The notes under the pieces: model-generated
Databases searched by the model: none
Told to the model about the DNA's origin: nothing
Seen by the model: the letters and a program-made list of their open reading frames with translations, nothing else
Assembly: GCA_964541595.1 (NCBI GenBank)
Contig: CAZIRO010000067.1
Coordinates: 1 to 13,385, forward strand
Origin: CAZIRO01 sp964541595
Lineage (GTDB): Bacteria; Acidobacteriota; HRBIN11
Direction of reading: 5' to 3'
DNA: 13,385 bases
Part shown: positions 1 through 7,705 of the stretch, piece by piece
How positions within the stretch are numbered: position 1 is the first letter of the stretch
How the letters are laid out: every line of letters begins with the position of its first letter
Position numbers and translations under genes: made by a program

Positions 1-2
1 AG

Positions 3-57
3 CGCATGACCGCATGGGGACCCACGGTGTCCCATGGCCTGTCCCGATTTCAGATGC
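3..57. repeat. Left arm of a 55-bp inverted repeat bracketing secA
   Basis: The reverse complement of this stretch matches bases 3049-3103 at about 50 of 55 positions. The two arms therefore lie in opposite orientation on either side of secA, about 3 kb apart. The arm contains a copy of the dispersed element (bases 31-51) and an internal CATGGG/CCCATG dyad (13-18 with 31-36). The arm begins almost at the window edge, so its true outer boundary cannot be seen. Just past it, GATGCAA (53-59) and TTGCATC (64-70) form a perfect 7-bp stem with a 4-base loop in the secA leader; no T-run follows. The match is seen directly; the nature of the element is unknown. Confidence 0.8.
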
Positions 58-127
58 AACCGTTTGCATCCTGGACGACGGAAACCGATTATTGGTATGA
101 TGAATGCACGGTGGTGCGACTCGACCC

Positions 128-134
128 GGAAGGG
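128..134 (+). promoter_or_regulatory. Ribosome binding site deciding the secA start
   Basis: GGAAGGG lies 8 bases before ATG 143 but only 2 bases before ATG 137. This spacing, together with alignment to the usual SecA N-terminus (ML-I-K-...), favours 143 over 137 and over the upstream ATG at 104. Confidence 0.7.
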
Positions 135-142
135 ATATGCCC

Positions 143-2983
143 ATGCTGATCATCGCAAAGGTACTTGCCAAAGTCGTTGGCACGAAAAACGAACGGGAGA
201 TCAAACGGTTACAGAAAATCGTCGACCGCATCAACGCGCTGGAACCCGAAGTCCGGCGCCTCTCCGATGCGGAATTGCGTGCCAGGACGGACGAATTTCG
301 TCAGCGTCTGGCCCATGGTGAAACCCTGGACGACCTCCTCGTGGAGGCGTTTGCCGTCGTGCGCGAGGCGGCACGGCGCGTGTTGAACATGCGCCATTTT
401 GACGTGCAGTTGATGGGCGGCATCGTGCTGCACGAGGGAAAAATCGCTGAAATGGCTACCGGTGAGGGAAAAACACTGGTCGCCACCCTGCCCGCCTATT
501 TGAACGCACTGACGGGACGTGGCGTGCACATTGTCACTGTGAACGACTATCTCGCCCGGCGTGACCGGTACTGGATGGGACCGGTTTATGAATTCCTCGG
601 TCTGACCGTGGGCGTGATCCAGCACGACATGTCCGACGAGGAACGGCGACAGGCGTATGCGTGTGACATCACATACGGTACGAACAACGAGTTCGGGTTC
701 GATTACCTGCGGGACAACATGAAAACCCGCCTGGAAGATATGGTCCAGCGCGGGCACTACTATGCCATCGTCGACGAGGTGGACAGCATCCTCATCGATG
801 AAGCCCGGACACCGTTGATCATCTCCGGTCCCGTCGAAGAAGATACGTCCCGCTATTATCTGTATGACCGAATTGCCCGTCAGTTAAAACGGGACGTGCA
901 TTTCGAACTGGACGAAAAACGCAAAACAGCGTCCCTGACCGAGGCCGGTGTCCGCAGGGTCGAGGAACTCCTCAAGATCGACAACCTGTACGATCCCCGA
1001 TATATGGACGACCTGCACGGGATCATCCAGGCCATTCGCGCCCATCACCTGTTCAAACGAGACGTCGATTACATCGTGAAGGACGGCAAGGTCATCCTCG
1101 TGGACGAATTTACCGGTCGACTCATGCCGGGACGCCGGTACAGCGAGGGACTCCATCAGGCGCTCGAAGCCAAAGAAGGGGTCCGTATCGAATCCGAGAA
1201 CCAGACACTCGCCACGATCACGATCCAGAACTACTTCCGGATGTATGAAAAACTCGCCGGCATGACCGGTACGGCAGCAACGGAAGCCACTGAATTCGAG
1301 AAGATCTACGGACTCGACGTCGTCGTCATTCCGACAAACAAACCGCTCCGCCGGGACGAACTCCCGGACGTCATCTACAAGACAGAAGACGCGAAATTCC
1401 GCGCCGTTGTGCGCGAGATCAAACGGTTGCACGAACTCGGACGCCCCATTCTGGTCGGTACAACCTCGATCGAGAAGTCGGAACGGTTGAGCCGGATGCT
1501 CAAACGGGAAGGGGTCCCGCACGTCGTTCTGAACGCGAAGTACCACGAAAAGGAAGCCGAAATCGTGGCCCAGGCGGGACGCAGCGGCGCGGTGACCATC
1601 GCGACGAACATGGCGGGACGCGGAACGGACATCATCCTCGGCGGCAATCCGGAAGCCCTCTGCGCAAAACTGCTGGAACGGAAGGGGTTCAATCGCTACG
1701 ACTGGCAGATTGAACTGTTCATTAAAGCCGTCCTGCGGGACGACATCGAACGCGCCCGGGAGATCGCACAGCGCATCGAGGGTCTCGATGTGGATGACGT
1801 GCTGCCGGAGATGATCCGCATTCGCGAAGAATGCCGGAAAGACCATGAAAAAGTCGTGGCCCTCGGGGGACTGCACGTGATCGGAACGGAACGGCACGAA
1901 GCACGTCGGATTGACAACCAGTTGCGCGGCCGCGCTGGACGCCAGGGTGACCCCGGGTCCTCGCAGTTTTTCCTCTCCCTGGAGGACGACCTCCTGCGTC
2001 TGTTCGGTGGCGACCGGATGAAGCGGATGATGGAACGGTTCAACATGCCCGATGATGAACCGATCGAACATCGAACGATTACCAAACTGATCGAGAACGC
2101 GCAGAAAAAAGTCGAGCAGTGGCATTTTGACATCCGAAAACACCTCCTGGAATACGACGACGTCATGAACCGGCAACGGGAACTCGTATACGGCCTGCGG
2201 CGACGGATGATGGAGGGCGGTGAACAGGTGACGGACTTCCTGAGTGCGGCCCTGGAAAACGTGGTCGGGCGGCTGGTCGCGGAGAGTTGTCCGGAAAAGT
2301 ACGACCCGCAGGATTGGGACTGGGAAACTCTGGCGCGCGGTCTGTACGAGACGTTCCAGTGGGACATCCGTCCGGACGACCTGTATGCGCAGGTGGTTGA
2401 AGCCCACATTATGGGTCCCGAGGCCCTGCAGGACTGGCTGATCGAAATGCTTCAGGCCCGCCTGCAGGAAAAAGCCGCGCTCGTGTCCGATCCGTCCCTG
2501 TGGAATGCGTTCCTGCGTGACGTTGTGCTGTACGTGCTGGACAGTCACTGGAAAGAACACCTGTACGCGCTCGACCTGCTGAAAGAGACTATCGGGTTCC
2601 GGGGATTCGGGCAGAAAGATCCGCTCGTGGAATTCAAACGGGAGAGTTTCCAGCTGTTTGAGGAAATGCTCGACCGGGTGGAAGAAACGGCACTGCGGTA
2701 CATCTACTGGGTGCAGGTGGCCGCCCCGGAAACCATGACCGTGCGCCGCCGCCAGCCGCAGCGGTACCAGTACCGGCGACCGGAACTCGCCCGCGTTCCC
2801 GAAGCGGCAGCGGGGGCGGCGACAACGGCCGCTGCGACAGCCCCGGAAGAGGCCCACGCCGGCGTCGTGCATACGGTCCGTCGGAAACATCCGAAGATCG
2901 GTCGCAACGATCCGTGTCCCTGCGGAAGCGGGAAGAAGTACAAGAAATGCTGTCTGCTCAAAGAAGTTCGTGCGGCGAGTTAG
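143..2983 (+). CDS. secA: Preprotein translocase ATPase SecA
   Basis: SecA is the peripheral ATPase that pushes unfolded preproteins through SecYEG. The 946-residue product is a little longer than E. coli SecA (901). Residue numbers are from ATG 143. The N-terminus starts like other SecA proteins (MLIIAKVLAKVVG, then NALEPE and LSDAELRA). Walker A MATGEGKT is at about 104-111 and the DEVDSILIDEART DEAD-type Walker B at about 211-223. The second nucleotide-binding fold shows NMAGRGTDIILGG and GTERHEARRIDNQLRGRAGR. The helical scaffold is recognisable around EYDDVMNRQRE. An Ala/Glu/Arg-rich linker follows, and the protein ends in a SEC-C zinc motif NDPCPCGSGKKYKKCC that contacts SecB or the ribosome in known SecA. 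About 74 residues separate the GGNPEAL and GGLHVIG motifs, longer than in E. coli. It is flanked by inverted repeats and appears monocistronic. The leader has no convincing promoter inside the window. Confidence 0.98.
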   Translation: MLIIAKVLAKVVGTKNEREIKRLQKIVDRINALEPEVRRLSDAELRARTDEFRQRLAHGETLDDLLVEAFAVVREAARRVLNMRHFDVQLMGGIVLHEGKIAEMATGEGKTLVATLPAYLNALTGRGVHIVTVNDYLARRDRYWMGPVYEFLGLTVGVIQHDMSDEERRQAYACDITYGTNNEFGFDYLRDNMKTRLEDMVQRGHYYAIVDEVDSILIDEARTPLIISGPVEEDTSRYYLYDRIARQLKRDVHFELDEKRKTASLTEAGVRRVEELLKIDNLYDPRYMDDLHGIIQAIRAHHLFKRDVDYIVKDGKVILVDEFTGRLMPGRRYSEGLHQALEAKEGVRIESENQTLATITIQNYFRMYEKLAGMTGTAATEATEFEKIYGLDVVVIPTNKPLRRDELPDVIYKTEDAKFRAVVREIKRLHELGRPILVGTTSIEKSERLSRMLKREGVPHVVLNAKYHEKEAEIVAQAGRSGAVTIATNMAGRGTDIILGGNPEALCAKLLERKGFNRYDWQIELFIKAVLRDDIERAREIAQRIEGLDVDDVLPEMIRIREECRKDHEKVVALGGLHVIGTERHEARRIDNQLRGRAGRQGDPGSSQFFLSLEDDLLRLFGGDRMKRMMERFNMPDDEPIEHRTITKLIENAQKKVEQWHFDIRKHLLEYDDVMNRQRELVYGLRRRMMEGGEQVTDFLSAALENVVGRLVAESCPEKYDPQDWDWETLARGLYETFQWDIRPDDLYAQVVEAHIMGPEALQDWLIEMLQARLQEKAALVSDPSLWNAFLRDVVLYVLDSHWKEHLYALDLLKETIGFRGFGQKDPLVEFKRESFQLFEEMLDRVEETALRYIYWVQVAAPETMTVRRRQPQRYQYRRPELARVPEAAAGAATTAAATAPEEAHAGVVHTVRRKHPKIGRNDPCPCGSGKKYKKCCLLKEVRAAS

Positions 2984-3048
2984 GTGGGATAAGGTGTCGT
3001 GTATTGATACTTTCGTCACTTTTCCCCTGTCACTTCACGTCCCAGCCC

Positions 3049-3103
3049 GCATCTGAAATCGGGCCAGGCCATGGGACACCGTGGGGACCCATTTGGTCAT
3101 GCG
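3049..3103. repeat. Right arm of the 55-bp inverted repeat bracketing secA
   Basis: This is the reverse-complement partner of bases 3-57, with about five mismatches clustered toward its distal half. It includes a minus-orientation copy of the dispersed element at 3055-3075. No transposase gene or recognisable target duplication accompanies the pair. Confidence 0.8.
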
Positions 3104-3158
3104 TGATCCCCCGCCCATGCGATGCCCCGTCCCCTGTCTTCCGTCTCCCGTCGCAAAT

Positions 3159-3228
3159 ACCTGCCACCCGACACCTGGGACCTGGCACCTGACACCTGCC
3201 ACCCGCCACCCGGGACCGGAGACCGGTG
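3159..3228. repeat. Ten tandem 7-bp repeats, consensus ACCTGNN
   Basis: Ten consecutive units keep exact 7-base register: ACCTGCC, ACCCGAC, ACCTGGG, ACCTGGC, ACCTGAC, ACCTGCC, ACCCGCC, ACCCGGG, ACCGGAG, ACCGGTG. Drift toward ACCGG at the 3' end leads into the palindrome at 3223-3236. This looks like the heptanucleotide short tandem repeats (STRR) known from cyanobacteria and seen in some other bacterial genomes. The register is observed; the class assignment is inference. Confidence 0.85.
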
Positions 3229-3265
3229 GCCACCGGCACACCGGTGGATCCGGTGGTGCGCATGT

Positions 3266-3286
3266 CCCATTGCCCGTCCCGATCCC
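3266..3286 (+). repeat. Copy of the dispersed element (CATTTCCCGTCCCGATCCC type)
   Basis: The stretch CCCATTGCCCGTCCCGATCC, plus one C, matches the element seen at 31-51, 13279-13300 and elsewhere. It is directly followed by the CCCAGCCCGCATC repeat shared with 3041-3053. Confidence 0.7.
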
Positions 3287-3298
3287 AGCCCGCATCGA

Positions 3299-3327
3299 TT
3301 GTCGCTTCCCCCGTTTTCGCCTATTAT
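3299..3327 (+). promoter_or_regulatory. Candidate sigma70-type promoter for the DUF177 gene
   Basis: TTGTCG (3299-3304, four of six consensus bases) and TATTAT (3322-3327, five of six) are separated by exactly 17 bases. Transcription would start near 3334, leaving a leader of about 40 bases before ATG 3376. This is a consensus match only. Confidence 0.5.
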
Positions 3328-3375
3328 GAAGACGACACGATGTCCCGATCATCCGGTGATCCCGGCAGGTGAAAC

Positions 3376-3945
3376 ATGCGAAAACACCCACCGTCTTCTC
3401 GGATGTACCGTGAACGGTTTTCGGTCCGGGTCCTGGAGGATCTCCCCCGCGTCGAGATCCGACGGTGCGTGCCCCCGGAACGGTTTGAACTGCTGGCGGA
3501 CGAGTTGCGCATCGTAGAAGACGTGCGATTCTACATCTGTTTCTACGGATCGCCCCAGCGTGTCGCAGTCACCGGACGTGTGCAAACACGGTTGCAGATT
3601 CCCTGCGACCGGTGTCTGGAACACTACGAGCTGCGGATCGACACGCATTTCGAATCCATCTACCTGCCCATCACGATGGCACCGAAACAGTCCATGCGGA
3701 TTACCGATCCGGCGGATCTGATTACGGCCTATTTTGCAAACGACGAGATCGATATCTGGACCATGATTCACGAACAGATTCTCCTGCAGGTTCCCATGAA
3801 ACGCCTGTGTCGGCCCGACTGCGGGTACATCTGTTTCCGCTGCGGGGCCGTGGTACTGACGGAACGATGTGCATGTGAAGAGGAGCCGGTAGATCCCCGC
3901 TGGGCGCCCCTGCGGGCCCTGCGGGATCGTATCGGTCAGGCCTGA
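3376..3945 (+). CDS. DUF177 (YceD-family) metal-binding protein
   Basis: The 189-residue product fits the DUF177/YceD family (PF02620). This family is usually encoded beside rpmF and is implicated in large-subunit rRNA and ribosome biogenesis. Visible family marks are CDRCLE (C77, C80) in the middle of the domain, a long acidic stretch (NDEIDIW), then QVPMKRLCRPDCGYICFRCG with C145, C149, C153 and C156, then CAC (C165, C167), and the typical end DPRWAPLRAL. The cysteine sets suggest bound zinc, which is inference. The start at 3376 follows AGGTG (3367-3371). Unusually, no L32 (rpmF) reading frame follows in the 185 bases before the next gene. Confidence 0.85.
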   Translation: MRKHPPSSRMYRERFSVRVLEDLPRVEIRRCVPPERFELLADELRIVEDVRFYICFYGSPQRVAVTGRVQTRLQIPCDRCLEHYELRIDTHFESIYLPITMAPKQSMRITDPADLITAYFANDEIDIWTMIHEQILLQVPMKRLCRPDCGYICFRCGAVVLTERCACEEEPVDPRWAPLRALRDRIGQA

Positions 3946-3996
3946 TCGGCGACATGTACGGCCTATCCTGCGCGTCCACCGTGCGGACGGTACGTA

Positions 3997-4025
3997 TGGA
4001 CATTCGCGGAGTGATGGCGTACAAT
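3997..4025 (+). promoter_or_regulatory. Strong candidate sigma70-type promoter for the radical SAM gene
   Basis: TGGACA (3997-4002) and TACAAT (4020-4025) each match five of six consensus bases with an ideal 17-base spacer, the best promoter match I see in the window. Transcription would begin near 4032, giving a leader of about 100 bases before ATG 4131. The spacer between DUF177 and this gene (3946-4130) holds no other gene. It does contain two mutually exclusive small hairpins around 3973-3991 (CGTCC/GGACG and ACCGT/ACGGT), which might end the DUF177 transcript, though no T-run follows. Confidence 0.6.
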
Positions 4026-4130
4026 GAAGCCCACGCATCGTTGGTATGCCGCCCCCTTCGGTCGATCCATCGTGATCACACGACGGGTGCTGAACGTGCG
4101 TCGAACAGACGTTCACCGTGAGGGCAACCC

Positions 4131-5141
4131 ATGGGATTGAGTCAATTTCCCTGGCGCGTGCGCAAAACCCTGCTGCAGGCTGCCTGGCATTATCTGCGCT
4201 GCCGGGAAACGGTTCCCTACCTGCCGATCCGCCTCTGGGTCGAACCGACTTCCTGGTGTAATCTGCGGTGCGTGATGTGTCCGCAGAGCATGCCACGTGC
4301 GCATGCGAAAGGGTATATGGATTGGGATCTGTACACAAAAATCATCGACGAAGCCGCAGCATTCGTGTACGACATCAACCTGCACCATACCGGCGAGTCC
4401 ACCCTGCATCGGCGTCTTCCAGACATGATCGCATATGCCAAACAGAGAGGCATTTACACCCGACTGCATTCGAACGGCACGCTGCTGCGGGAAGATCTCG
4501 CGCATGCGCTCATCGATGCCGGACTGGACCTGTTGTCGTTCTCATTCGACGGGTTCGATAAGGAAACCTATGAGTCGATCCGCGTCAACGCACGTTTCGA
4601 AAAGACGCTGGAGAACATCATCCGTTTTCTGGAGATCAAAAAGAAAAAGGGAAGCAAGACCCCGTACACGATCATCGAAGTCATTCATCTGAACGAGCAC
4701 CTGTCGCCGGATTCTCCCCAGCGGTATGCGTTTGAACGGCAATTTGCCGGGTTGCCCCTGGACGAATTCATTGTCAAGGAACCGCACAACTGGGCCGGCA
4801 GTTACCACCAGTCCGGGTATGCTGTAGGGCATGTATTCACACCGTGCACGTTTCCCTGGTACGCGCTTGTCATTCACTGGGACGGCCGGGTTGCCCCCTG
4901 TCCGCAGGACTTTTACTGTGACCTGCAGGTCGGGGACGTCCGCACCCAGACGATTCGTGAAATCTGGAACGGCGCCCCCATGCGGCAATTGCGGCGTGCG
5001 ATGCGCTTACGGGATTGCTCAAAAGTCGTGCCCTGCCGTGATTGTGATATGATCCGCCGCAAGGCGTTCCTCGGATTTCCCAAACCGTATCTGAAGGTAT
5101 TTCTCAAGGAAACGGTGCTGGGCTACCAGACGGACGGATGA
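4131..5141 (+). CDS. Radical SAM protein with C-terminal SPASM domain
   Basis: This 336-residue enzyme should cleave S-adenosylmethionine at a [4Fe-4S] cluster to make a radical. The cluster motif CNLRCVMC (C43, C47, C50; CX3CX2C) sits at the start of the barrel after VEPTSWC. HTGEST near residues 86-91 is in the place of the usual SAM-binding GGEP-like strand. The C-terminal region carries six further cysteines (C239, C257, C263, C296, C302, C305) around WDGRVAPCPQDFYCDLQVGDV and IREIWNG, the layout of a SPASM domain binding auxiliary Fe-S clusters. Relatives modify peptides, proteins or sugars; the substrate here is unknown. No precursor peptide gene is visible nearby. GAGGG (4120-4124) precedes ATG 4131. 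It probably has its own promoter (3997-4025). Confidence 0.9.
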   Translation: MGLSQFPWRVRKTLLQAAWHYLRCRETVPYLPIRLWVEPTSWCNLRCVMCPQSMPRAHAKGYMDWDLYTKIIDEAAAFVYDINLHHTGESTLHRRLPDMIAYAKQRGIYTRLHSNGTLLREDLAHALIDAGLDLLSFSFDGFDKETYESIRVNARFEKTLENIIRFLEIKKKKGSKTPYTIIEVIHLNEHLSPDSPQRYAFERQFAGLPLDEFIVKEPHNWAGSYHQSGYAVGHVFTPCTFPWYALVIHWDGRVAPCPQDFYCDLQVGDVRTQTIREIWNGAPMRQLRRAMRLRDCSKVVPCRDCDMIRRKAFLGFPKPYLKVFLKETVLGYQTDG

Positions 5142-5255
5142 ACGGGGTACCGATACGAACGACGGGACACCGGATCCCGCTATCGACAGGTGCATACGTT
5201 GGTTCGGGGTCCGACACACCAAACGATGCAACCCATCCGGCACTGAGTGCGGATC

Positions 5256-5621
5256 ATGACACGCAGGGTATTGCGATTGCGACGGCATACCGTCATCGTT
5301 TCTCTATATAATCCAAAAGAAAAAATATGGGGTGTCCTGCTGGCCATCGTGCCGGAGGGGATCTGGGTGCACGGCATTGAACTCGCATCGTTTGACGACT
5401 GGTCGCGTGAACTCGCCCGGCAGGAAGGGGAGCGTCATACGGTCATCGGGATGAGCACGATGTTTTTTCCCATGCACCGGGTGGAACGGATCGTGATTGA
5501 CGAGGCGGCCGGCACGGCGATGTCGCTGGCGGAACAGTTTCGCATGCGCGTGGGCAAAGACATTTTCGACTGGATCGACTGGGATACCGTAGAATCGATC
5601 TTCCAGTGGGAACCCGCGTAA
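5256..5621 (+). CDS. Small hypothetical protein, upstream partner of DUF1015
   Basis: The 121-residue product has no motif I can assign to a function. It has alternating beta-like segments (HTVIVSLYNPKEKIWGVLLAIVPEGIWVHGIEL), then SFDDWSREL, then MSTMFFPMHRVERIVIDE, ending in a probable helix. I recall similar uncharacterised proteins in Acidobacteriota, a recollection rather than a search result. I chose ATG 5256 over GTG 5247 because GAGTG sits at a workable distance. Both starts have weak ribosome sites. Its stop codon overlaps the DUF1015 start (TAATG), so the two are likely translated together. A short AT-rich patch (5305-5330) inside the gene simply encodes YNPKEKIWG. Confidence 0.75.
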   Translation: MTRRVLRLRRHTVIVSLYNPKEKIWGVLLAIVPEGIWVHGIELASFDDWSRELARQEGERHTVIGMSTMFFPMHRVERIVIDEAAGTAMSLAEQFRMRVGKDIFDWIDWDTVESIFQWEPA

Positions 5622-6904
5622 TGGAACCGTCCATGATCCGGATCGAACCCTTTACGGCCTGGATCTATCAGGGTGCACCGGAACACATTGCGCACTGTCT
5701 GGCGCCACCGTATGACCTTATCGACGCACGGTTGTACCACCAGCTGGTGGCGCAGTGCCCGAACAACATCGTACGCATCGACCTTCCGATGATGGACGCA
5801 ACGACATCGGGGGATCCGGACTACGTTCGGGCGCGGCAGCAACTGCGCGCGTGGATCCGACAGGGGGTCCTGCGGTCGACGGGCGGTCCCGCGATCTACT
5901 GGCACCGGCACCGTTTCCGCACACCCCAATCCGACCGGATGGAACGCAACGGTCTCATCGTCCGTGTGCGGGTCGAACTCGGTACACCGAAAGAGATTCT
6001 TCCACACGAGCAGATCAAACCCGAACCCCTCCGGGACCGCGAGCGGCTCATGGCGATCACCGGCCTGCAGGCCTCTCCGGTGATGCTGTTGACGGACGCG
6101 CACTGGGACAGCATCGATCAGGTCCGGTCGCTTCTGGACCACCAGCCGCCGTTGCTCAATATCCACACCGACGGGGAGCAGCATACGATCTGGGCGATCC
6201 GCGATTCGACCGTCATGCACACCCTGCAGGACGTGCTGCGTGATCACACCGTACTGATCGCAGACGGCCATCACCGCTATGCAGCCGCCCGGCGGATCGC
6301 ACGTCGCCGTGCGGATATACCGTGTTGTCAAACGATCCTCGCGTTCATCACCACGATCCAGTGGCCGGGAACGCTGCAATTCGGTTATCATCGGCTGGTG
6401 ACATTTCACGCTCCCGTTGACCGGACGGCCATGATGCGCCATCTGGAGGCATATTTCCTGCTGGAAGACACGTTCGACCTGTCCGGACCGGACGCGCTGG
6501 CGCGTCGAATGGGCGAGGACCTGCGGGATCACCGCATCCTGACGATCACCCCCGATCCGCTCCGGGTCTACCGATGGCGTATCCGTCCGAACGCGTCTGT
6601 ACCGGCAGACGTGGCAGCGCAGCCCACCGTACGGTATGTGGAGGAAACGTTCTTCCGCCGTATCCTGGAAAACGCGTTCGGTCTATCCGCAGAGCAGTAT
6701 CGCGTGGCGTATACGCCGTGGCCCCACGAGATCGTGGACGCCCTGACGCGCCACCGCGCACATCTGGCGATCGCCGTTCCTCCGATTCCCGTCGCGGACC
6801 TGTTCGCGATGGCGCGACAGGGGAAACGTGTGCCTCCAAAATCCACATACTTCTATCCCAAACTCCCCGCCGGGTTACTGATGGATATCCACCTCCACGA
6901 TTGA
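5621..6904 (+). CDS. DUF1015 family protein
   Basis: The 427-residue product matches the DUF1015 family (PF06245), whose biochemical role is not established. Family marks in order are an early IEPFTAWIY, APPYDLID, NNIVRIDLP, then GLIVRVRVELGTPKEILPHEQIKPEPLRDRE, LQASPVMLLTD, and the hallmark ADGHHRYAAAR (residues 214-224), followed by LAFITTI. The C-terminus is enriched in charged residues and ends PKLPAGLLMDIHLHD. Total length is normal for the family. ATG 5621 overlaps the previous stop codon as TAATG; ATG 5633 is the alternative. The gene ends 33 bases from the convergent DUF72 gene. The gap carries a CCCGC/GCGGG dyad but no T-run. Confidence 0.9.
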   Translation: MEPSMIRIEPFTAWIYQGAPEHIAHCLAPPYDLIDARLYHQLVAQCPNNIVRIDLPMMDATTSGDPDYVRARQQLRAWIRQGVLRSTGGPAIYWHRHRFRTPQSDRMERNGLIVRVRVELGTPKEILPHEQIKPEPLRDRERLMAITGLQASPVMLLTDAHWDSIDQVRSLLDHQPPLLNIHTDGEQHTIWAIRDSTVMHTLQDVLRDHTVLIADGHHRYAAARRIARRRADIPCCQTILAFITTIQWPGTLQFGYHRLVTFHAPVDRTAMMRHLEAYFLLEDTFDLSGPDALARRMGEDLRDHRILTITPDPLRVYRWRIRPNASVPADVAAQPTVRYVEETFFRRILENAFGLSAEQYRVAYTPWPHEIVDALTRHRAHLAIAVPPIPVADLFAMARQGKRVPPKSTYFYPKLPAGLLMDIHLHD

Positions 6905-6937
6905 TATCGGGGATCCCGCAGCGGGTGGAACCGGGCG

Positions 6938-7702
6938 TTATGCCCCCGCGGACAGCAACGTGCGCATGCGCAGTGCGTTGCGCGGTGCATTGCCCCCCAC
7001 GTCATTGTTGAAAAATACATACACCTCTTCCGGGCAGGCCGCACGGATCTGTTCGATCCACAGCATCAACTCCCCGTCCGTATAGTCATGCCGATACCAT
7101 GCTGTGCGTCCGTGCATGCGGAGATAGACCCGGTCGTGCGTGACCAGCAACCGTTCCGGGATCCCGGTCGAACGGGGCGCACTGACAGATACGAGAAGGA
7201 CGTGTGGCGGTGCGGTCGCACACAGGCGATCCGCCATGTCGAACCAGGAAACGTGCCGGAACTCGATCGCGTGACAGAAATCCACGGATAGCGGCGCCAG
7301 AAGCGATTGCCACAGGTCCACATCCGCTCGCGCGGACGGCGGCAACTGCATGAGGATGACCCGCAAGCGGTCTCCGAGGGGTTCCAGCGCATCGTAAAAT
7401 GCGGGCCATCGGTCGTAATGACGGTAATGGCTGATCGATCGATGTACCTTAACGACAAAACGGAATTCCGACCGGACGGACCGCAACCAGCTGCGCACGG
7501 TCGCGCGTTTCGGAAACCGATAAAACGGACTATTGAGTTCCACGATATCAAAATGTTCCTGATAATACGCAAACCAGCGATGCGTGGGCAGGTCTTCCGG
7601 ATAGAAGACACCCTTCCAGCGACGGTAATACCATCCGGAACACCCCACCCAAACACGCATGCGGCCGTTCGACCGGCGTGCGGTCATGTGCGATTCCCAC
7701 AT
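6938..7702 (-). CDS. DUF72 (YecE-like) family protein
   Basis: This 254-residue protein belongs to the DUF72/YecE family (PF01904), a TIM-barrel fold of unproven function. It shows the family's opening VWVGCSGWYYRRWKGVFYP, then HFDIVELNSPFYRFP, FVVKVHRSISH, LGDRLRVILMQLPPS, CHAIEFRH, YLRMHGRTAWY and VYVFFNND, in the usual order. Motifs run close to the end, so it looks complete. The start at 7702 follows GGGA with a 6-base gap and lies 3 bases past the HIT stop codon. ATG 7687 is an equally possible start. It is the last gene of the probable ligA-HIT-DUF72 operon. Confidence 0.92.
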   Translation of the reverse strand: MWESHMTARRSNGRMRVWVGCSGWYYRRWKGVFYPEDLPTHRWFAYYQEHFDIVELNSPFYRFPKRATVRSWLRSVRSEFRFVVKVHRSISHYRHYDRWPAFYDALEPLGDRLRVILMQLPPSARADVDLWQSLLAPLSVDFCHAIEFRHVSWFDMADRLCATAPPHVLLVSVSAPRSTGIPERLLVTHDRVYLRMHGRTAWYRHDYTDGELMLWIEQIRAACPEEVYVFFNNDVGGNAPRNALRMRTLLSAGA

Positions 7703-7705
7703 TCG

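Larger units (their letters stand above)
2984..3375. other. Gene-free spacer filled with short repeats, ending in a promoter
   Basis: I see no credible gene in these 392 bases. In order they hold: GTCAC-led units (3015-3019 and 3029-3033, followed by cacttcacgtccc) resembling the ligA 3' end; the right arm of the secA-bracketing inverted repeat; ten 7-bp tandem units; a GC-rich palindrome CCGGTGGCCACCGG at 3223-3236; another copy of the dispersed element; and a promoter for the next gene. A 13-base direct repeat, CCCAGCCCGCATC, occurs at 3041-3053 and 3284-3296. No hairpin followed by a T-run is visible after secA, so a classic intrinsic terminator is not supported. Confidence 0.75.

Noticed and set aside
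64..92. Possible secA promoter TTGCAT - 17 bases - GATTAT
   Set aside because: Only three and four of six bases match consensus; too weak to list. The true promoter may lie left of the window.
884..3019. A 711-residue open frame on the minus strand opposite secA
   Set aside because: It is the complement of an unmistakable secA gene, has Phe/His/Arg-rich composition with no recognisable domain, and results from codon bias in GC-rich DNA.
3..3103. Composite transposon or insertion sequence around secA
   Set aside because: No transposase, no short target duplication visible, and the arms belong to a repeat family found elsewhere in the window; kept only as an inverted-repeat observation.
3159..3228. 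Possible CRISPR array
   Set aside because: Units are 7 bases in direct tandem with no spacers, and no cas gene is nearby.
5142..5255. Promoter or small RNA before the hypothetical gene
   Set aside because: The best boxes (TTGGTT and AACGAT) are weak and no convincing structured RNA or tRNA shape is visible.
6905..6937. Bidirectional terminator between DUF1015 and DUF72
   Set aside because: A CCCGC/GCGGG dyad is present but there is no T-run on either strand.
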